The notes beneath the pieces were generated by a model that made no database searches, was not told where the DNA came from, and saw nothing but the letters and a program-made list of their open reading frames with translations. The position numbers were made by a program, and so were the translations under genes. From Fimbriimonadales bacterium (GTDB taxonomy: Bacteria > Armatimonadota > Fimbriimonadia > Fimbriimonadales > ATM1): 11,573 bases of DNA. The stretch is from assembly GCA_025922995.1 (NCBI GenBank), contig JAICGT010000014.1:1-11573 (forward strand), in the 5' to 3' direction. Positions 7,459 to 11,573 of the stretch are shown here, piece by piece (position 1 is the first letter of the stretch; the number at the start of each line of letters is the position of its first letter).

Positions 7459-8847
7459 GTGACTCTTAAGATTTACGACTCCCTTTCGCGATCGCTCGTC
7501 GACTTCGCCCCGCGAGATCCGGGAAAGGTGAGCATCTACGCCTGCGGACTAACTCCCCAAGCGCCCGCGCACCTCGGCCACATGCGTGGCGCGGTGCTGT
7601 TCGATGTCGTCCGCAACTGGTTGGAAGACCAGGGCATGGAAGTCGACATCGTCCAAAACTTCACGGACATCGACGACAAGATCATCCGCAAGAGCCAGGA
7701 AGAAGGAATCGAGGCTGCCGAAGTCGCCGAAAAATACGGCGCGCGCTACCTAAAGGACCTGGAAATGCTCGGAGTTCGCCCCGCGCGATGGGTGTATGTC
7801 ACGAAGAACATGAAGGCCATCGTCTCGATGATCGAGAAAATCATCGAGTCGGGCCACGCTTACGAGGTCGAGGGAGACGTTTACTTCCGAGTACTTTCTT
7901 TGAGCGACTATGGAAAGCTGAGCCACCGCAAGCTTTCGGAAATGCGCGAAGGATCGCGCATCGAAGTGGACGCGCGAAAGGAGCATCCGATGGACTTCGC
8001 CCTCTGGAAGTCCGCCAAGCCCGGCGAGCCGTCGTGGGAGAGCCCGTGGGGCCAGGGCAGGCCGGGCTGGCATATCGAATGCTCGGCGCTTTCTTTGAAA
8101 GAACTTGGGCCCGATTTCGATATTCATGCCGGCGGCGTCGACCTCGTGTTTCCGCATCACGAAAACGAGATTGCGCAATCCGAGGCTTATCTCGGCGGCC
8201 CGCATTTCGCCCGAATCTGGATGCATTGGGGCTCTGTGCAGTTGGCTCAGAAGAAAATGAGCAAGTCGGAGGGGAATGTCCTGGCAGTGCGCGAGGCCAT
8301 CGAGCGGTTTTCTGCAGGAGCCGTTCGTGTTTTCCTGCTGAACAACTCGTATCGAAGCCCAATCGACTACTCGGAGGTTCGCATGGCGGAAGCCCAGAGC
8401 GCGTTCAAGCGGATAGAGACCTCCCTCGTCCGCGCGTCGCAACATCTCGGCGAAGTGCCCGAAGGTCCTGTCGATGAAACCTTGTACGCAGCTTTTGCGT
8501 CTGCGATGATGAACGATTTCAACACGCCGATGGCGATTGCGACGTTACACGACGCGGTGAGCCGCCTGAACGAAATGATGGCGGAAGGGCTTGCAGACCA
8601 CGCGGACGAAGCTGCGAACGTGTACCGAGCTGCCGTGAAGTTTGCGGGTCTTCTGGGCCTACAGGTTTCGTCGGCAGCCGACGAGCCGGGCGTTTTGGAC
8701 GACTTGATGGCAAAGATTATCGAATGGAGGCAGAACCTCCGCGCGGCGAAGCAATATGACCTCGCAGATAAGCTTCGAGACGATTTACAGTCTATAGGAT
8801 TAACGCTTGAAGACTCGGTCGAAGGAACGACCTGGAGACGTAAGTAA
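7459..8847 (+). CDS. cysS: Cysteinyl-tRNA synthetase
   Basis: This class I aminoacyl-tRNA synthetase charges tRNA-Cys in the cytoplasm. The 462-residue length is normal. The HIGH-type motif is HLGH at 38-41, within CGLTPQAPAHLGHMRG, followed by NFTDIDDKII. The zinc ligands expected for CysRS are all present: Cys29, Cys208 (GWHIECS), His233 and Glu237 (FPHHENEIAQS). KMSKS is at 266-270. A helical C-terminal region (after about 330, with a DALR-like part) precedes a short anticodon-binding tail ending near AAKQYDLADKLRDDL, a typical CysRS ending. The mycothiol enzyme MshC is a paralogue but is shorter and lacks this C-terminal region. The GTG start puts Cys29 at its usual place; there is no ribosome site. 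It lies 18 bases after the zinc-ribbon gene and 13 before the VanW gene, so it is probably part of one operon. Confidence 0.97.
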   Translation: MTLKIYDSLSRSLVDFAPRDPGKVSIYACGLTPQAPAHLGHMRGAVLFDVVRNWLEDQGMEVDIVQNFTDIDDKIIRKSQEEGIEAAEVAEKYGARYLKDLEMLGVRPARWVYVTKNMKAIVSMIEKIIESGHAYEVEGDVYFRVLSLSDYGKLSHRKLSEMREGSRIEVDARKEHPMDFALWKSAKPGEPSWESPWGQGRPGWHIECSALSLKELGPDFDIHAGGVDLVFPHHENEIAQSEAYLGGPHFARIWMHWGSVQLAQKKMSKSEGNVLAVREAIERFSAGAVRVFLLNNSYRSPIDYSEVRMAEAQSAFKRIETSLVRASQHLGEVPEGPVDETLYAAFASAMMNDFNTPMAIATLHDAVSRLNEMMAEGLADHADEAANVYRAAVKFAGLLGLQVSSAADEPGVLDDLMAKIIEWRQNLRAAKQYDLADKLRDDLQSIGLTLEDSVEGTTWRRK

Positions 8848-8860
8848 AAGGAACTTAGAA

Positions 8861-10222
8861 ATGAAGAAAGTTATAGGTTGGACGGCCGGCGTGCTACTGC
8901 TTGCCGGGGCAGGTTTCGGTGCGTTCGTGTCGATGCAAGACGAGATGACGCCGAAGGGCACCACCCTCGCCGGTATGGATGTCGGCGAATTGACACCCGA
9001 TCAACTCCGGCAGCGACTCGAAACTTGGTGGACAACGAAACAAGAAGCTGCCCTGCAGCCACACTCTCGGCTGCTCACGAAGCAGCCGACTCCGCTCGCC
9101 CTTCGTGATCTCGGCATTCGTCCGGATTTTGAGGCAACGCTCAGCTTTATCGAGTTTCAAAAATACACGGATACGCTCCTCGGCAAGGTGATTGCAGGTG
9201 GTCCCATTAACGTTAAGTGGACACAGAGCGGCGGGTCGTTCGACGACCTGGCGGAATTTGTTGCTAAGAACGCGAAACCCAAACAAGAAGCCTCAGTCGA
9301 GTTCAAAGACGGGCACTTTACTAGAAAGTACGAAGTGCCGTCGTTCGAACTGAACACCGAAGCGGTCGGCGCGGCCGCTTTGGCGGCTATGGTCGAGCGA
9401 ACGCCGAAGTTCGAGCTTCCGATGAAAACGGCGGATGTGCGCATATCCAATGAAGTCGTCGATGGCATCAACCTTGTCGTGCAATCCTTTTCGACGAATT
9501 TCTCTGCGGGAAATCTAAACCGTACAAACAACATCCGCATTGCGGCCGGTAGCTTAAGCGGATCGCTTTTACTGCCGGGTGAAGTGCTGAGTTACAACGA
9601 AACTGTCGGCAAACGAACTCCGAAGGCGGGATACAAACTGGCAGGTGTCTACGCCAATGGACGTCACGAAATAGACTATGGAGGCGGAATCTGCCAAGTA
9701 AGCACAACGCTGTTCAATGCAGCAGCGCTCGCGAACCTAGAGATAGTGAGCAGGCAAAACCACTCCATGCCGGTCCCCTATGTGCCTGTTGGGCGAGATG
9801 CAACTGTAGATTACAACGGCATCGATTTCAAAATAAGAAACAACTACGATACGCCAATCGCAATTGCCAGTGAAGTCAAGGGAGGAACGATCACTTTTTA
9901 CGTTCTCGGGTCGAAAAAACTCGACTATAAAGTGCGCCTAGAGACTTCGGACCATTCTTCCTGGGGCAACAAGGTTCAATACGTTACCGATAGTAGCCTT
10001 GCACCCGGCAGGACGAAAGTTATCGAGAAAGGCAGCATCGGTAGAAAATGCACCACCTGGCGGATTATCGAAAGAGACGGCGTAGAAATAGAACGTCAGC
10101 GCCTTTTCGACAGCATTTACAGAGCGAGCCCGCGAATCATCGCAAGAGGGCCGAAGGCCAAGCCGAAGCCTCCGGTCGAGCCCACGCCCGACGAGTCAAC
10201 GCCGGTTGAAGGCGGCGGTTAG
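8861..10222 (+). CDS. VanW/YoaR-like envelope protein with N-terminal membrane anchor
   Basis: The 453-residue product has an N-terminal hydrophobic segment (about residues 3-23, after MKK) that serves as a signal anchor. A region resembling the YoaR-type putative peptidoglycan-binding domain follows (about 30-180), with the opening TLAGMDVGELTPDQLRQRL. A VanW domain runs from about 195 to 335. The VanW core is clear: LPGEVLSYNETVGKRT, then GGGICQVSTTLFNAA with Cys278, then NHSMPVPYVPVGRDATVDY with His301. After about 360 a G5-like segment appears (VIEKGSIGRKCTTWRIIERD), and the end is Pro-rich. The biochemical role of VanW is unresolved; an envelope or peptidoglycan role is inferred. The ATG at 8861 is chosen for AAGGA eight bases upstream and the MKK-hydrophobic start; an in-frame ATG at 8807 lies inside cysS. 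There are no vanH/A/X genes nearby, so no glycopeptide resistance is implied. Its stop overlaps the converging acyl-CoA synthetase stop. Confidence 0.92.
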   Translation: MKKVIGWTAGVLLLAGAGFGAFVSMQDEMTPKGTTLAGMDVGELTPDQLRQRLETWWTTKQEAALQPHSRLLTKQPTPLALRDLGIRPDFEATLSFIEFQKYTDTLLGKVIAGGPINVKWTQSGGSFDDLAEFVAKNAKPKQEASVEFKDGHFTRKYEVPSFELNTEAVGAAALAAMVERTPKFELPMKTADVRISNEVVDGINLVVQSFSTNFSAGNLNRTNNIRIAAGSLSGSLLLPGEVLSYNETVGKRTPKAGYKLAGVYANGRHEIDYGGGICQVSTTLFNAAALANLEIVSRQNHSMPVPYVPVGRDATVDYNGIDFKIRNNYDTPIAIASEVKGGTITFYVLGSKKLDYKVRLETSDHSSWGNKVQYVTDSSLAPGRTKVIEKGSIGRKCTTWRIIERDGVEIERQRLFDSIYRASPRIIARGPKAKPKPPVEPTPDESTPVEGGG

Positions 10223-11573
10223 CGGCGACGCAACTCCTCGATTTCCTTAGCGAAGCGTTCGCGGATGACCGGTCGCTTTACTTTCATCGAAGGAGTAAGC
10301 TCACCGCTGTCGATCGTCCAGGGAGCCGACAATAATTTGTAACCCTTAACCTTCTCGAAGTCTGCAAGCCCTTTGTTCGCGGTTTCGACTTCCCTCTTCA
10401 ACAAAGCAACGACCTCCGGATGAGCGATCACCTCGTGATGGTGCGACGTTATAATGTCGTGCTGATGCGCAAAATGATTGAGCGTGTCGAAACAGGGCAC
10501 GATGAGCGCCGAAACATGATCCATGCCGTCGCCGATGACCATCGCCTCTTCTATGTACGACGAAGACTTGAGTCGAGCCTCGATCGCGGCAGGCGCGACA
10601 TTTTTGCCATTCGACAAAACGAGGATATCCTTCTTTCTATCGGTGATCCACAGCCTATCACCGGCCAAGGTTCCGATATCACCGGTGTGAAAATAGCCTT
10701 CTGAATCGATTGCGGCAGTGGTTTCTTCGGGCTTGTTATGGTATCGCAGCAGCCTCGTCGGTCCTTTCATGATGATCTCCCCGTCTGAGGCAATCTTGAC
10801 GTCCAATCCCTCGAGCACCTCACCGACCGAATCCGGTTTGTTTCTATCCGGGTGATTAAGCGAAATTACCGGAGCGGTTTCGGTAAGTCCGTAGCCCTGA
10901 ATGATTTTAATGCCGAAAGCGGCGTAAAACTCAGCCAAATCTTTGGGCAGCGCGGCTCCTCCGCTCACCATAAAGCGCAGCCTTCCACCAAATTTCTCCC
11001 TTATTTTCGAGCCGACAAGCTTGTCGAGCAGCTTCCCTAACAGGCCGGAAGGCTTGCCGTCGTTGCCTATGCGCTTTGCACCTTGGCCGAGGGCCATATA
11101 AAATAGTCTCTTCCGTATACCCGGAGCGTCCTCAACCGACGCCAATATTTTCGTCCGCACATTTTCGAGAAATCGAGGAACGACCGTAATGACCGTCGGC
11201 TTTGCCGCGATGATGTCGCTTGAAAGCGTTTTCAGCGAGCTCGCGAACGCAACTTCGCAACCTGCGGACAGCGGAAAATAGTGCCCGCCCATGCGTTCGT
11301 ACACGTGGGACATAGGCAAGAAACTCAGGAATCGGTCACGCTCATCGACGGGCAGATTTTTTCGGACCATCGCGCATTGGTATGCAAACGCCTCGTGAGT
11401 AAGGACTGCCCCCTTCGGCTCGCCGGTAGTGCCGCTGGTATAGATGATTGCGGCTTCGTCCGTAGGCTGCACAGACTCCGTCAGTGCTATCCAACCCTCC
11501 AGATCCATGCTGCCCTCTTTCAAGAGTTTCGACCATGTATAAGTCGCAGCACCCTCAATTACGATCGGCAAGA
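10219..11573 (-). CDS. Long-chain acyl-CoA synthetase (AMP-forming), N-terminus outside window
   Basis: It activates a fatty acid with ATP to an acyl-adenylate and then acyl-CoA, feeding beta-oxidation or lipid synthesis, usually at the inner face of the membrane. About 450 residues are visible; the frame stays open to the right edge, so roughly the first quarter of a ~600-residue protein is missing. Adenylating-enzyme motifs occur in order: the P-loop YTSGTTGEPKG (visible residues 44-54), PMSHVYERM, YGLTETAPV (227-235), FHTGDIG, and ITDRKKDILVLSNGKNVAP. Near the C-terminus LTPSMKVKR carries the catalytic Lys (about 430). The spacing and the PMSHVYERM segment fit the FAA1/ACSL-like long-chain group rather than acetyl-CoA synthetase. 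Chain-length specificity cannot be told from this. The TTG at 11571 is inside the gene, not its start. It converges on the VanW gene, and the two stops interlock. Confidence 0.94.
   Translation of the reverse strand, partial: LPIVIEGAATYTWSKLLKEGSMDLEGWIALTESVQPTDEAAIIYTSGTTGEPKGAVLTHEAFAYQCAMVRKNLPVDERDRFLSFLPMSHVYERMGGHYFPLSAGCEVAFASSLKTLSSDIIAAKPTVITVVPRFLENVRTKILASVEDAPGIRKRLFYMALGQGAKRIGNDGKPSGLLGKLLDKLVGSKIREKFGGRLRFMVSGGAALPKDLAEFYAAFGIKIIQGYGLTETAPVISLNHPDRNKPDSVGEVLEGLDVKIASDGEIIMKGPTRLLRYHNKPEETTAAIDSEGYFHTGDIGTLAGDRLWITDRKKDILVLSNGKNVAPAAIEARLKSSSYIEEAMVIGDGMDHVSALIVPCFDTLNHFAHQHDIITSHHHEVIAHPEVVALLKREVETANKGLADFEKVKGYKLLSAPWTIDSGELTPSMKVKRPVIRERFAKEIEELRRR

Noticed and set aside
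7750..8477. Long frames on both strands within cysS (231 codons minus, 229 codons plus)
   Set aside because: Shadows of cysS, which carries all its catalytic and zinc motifs through this stretch.
7459..8847. MshC (mycothiol biosynthesis) instead of cysS
   Set aside because: The length and the C-terminal helical and anticodon-binding part fit CysRS; MshC lacks this part.
8807..8860. Earlier ATG for the VanW gene at 8807
   Set aside because: It lies inside cysS, gives a charged N-terminus before the signal anchor, and lacks the ribosome site that precedes the ATG at 8861.
8861..10222. Vancomycin resistance gene because of the VanW domain
   Set aside because: VanW domains are widespread outside resistance clusters. 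There is no VanS/R, VanH, VanA/B or VanX here, and the neighbours are housekeeping genes.

Overview
This is a bacterial chromosomal stretch of moderate G+C (mid-50s percent by eye) with tightly packed genes, mostly housekeeping. I see no phage, transposon, tRNA, rRNA or CRISPR signal. The combination of a lone B12-dependent ribonucleotide reductase behind nrdR, a VanW/YoaR-type envelope protein, TTG and GTG starts, and starts without a Shine-Dalgarno sequence would fit a deep-branching didermic or non-classical phylum. Armatimonadota (Fimbriimonadia-like) is my tentative guess, from protein style alone.

Layout. Positions 1-650 hold no convincing complete gene. The left ~350 bases carry a minus-strand reading frame with coding-like composition, no normal start and in-frame stops; it is either a partial gene running off the window or a decayed one. 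Positions ~445-650 are A+T-richer, rich in small palindromes, and include a plausible NrdR-box upstream of nrdR. Next come nrdR (651-1139, TTG start) and nrdJ (1136-4612), overlapping as ATGA, on the plus strand: a self-contained module for DNA-precursor synthesis and its repressor. Converging on nrdJ with a 2-base gap is a minus-strand pair: a 118-residue unknown protein (6431-6075) followed by an exported HEWLH putative metalloprotease (6060-4615). A short divergent intergenic region (6432-6522) with a GC-rich hairpin separates this pair from a plus-strand run: a zinc-ribbon, single-pass membrane protein (6523-7440), cysS (7459-8847, GTG start, possibly leaderless) and a VanW/YoaR-like envelope protein (8861-10222). 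The window ends with a minus-strand long-chain acyl-CoA synthetase (10219 to past 11573), whose stop codon interlocks with that of the VanW gene.

Functionally, nrdR/nrdJ make and control deoxyribonucleotides, cysS charges tRNA-Cys, the acyl-CoA synthetase activates fatty acids, and three proteins (exported metalloprotease, zinc-ribbon membrane protein, VanW protein) point to the cell envelope. I see no clear new multi-gene system. The least explained parts are the 118-residue/HEWLH pair, the zinc-ribbon membrane protein and the degenerate left end.
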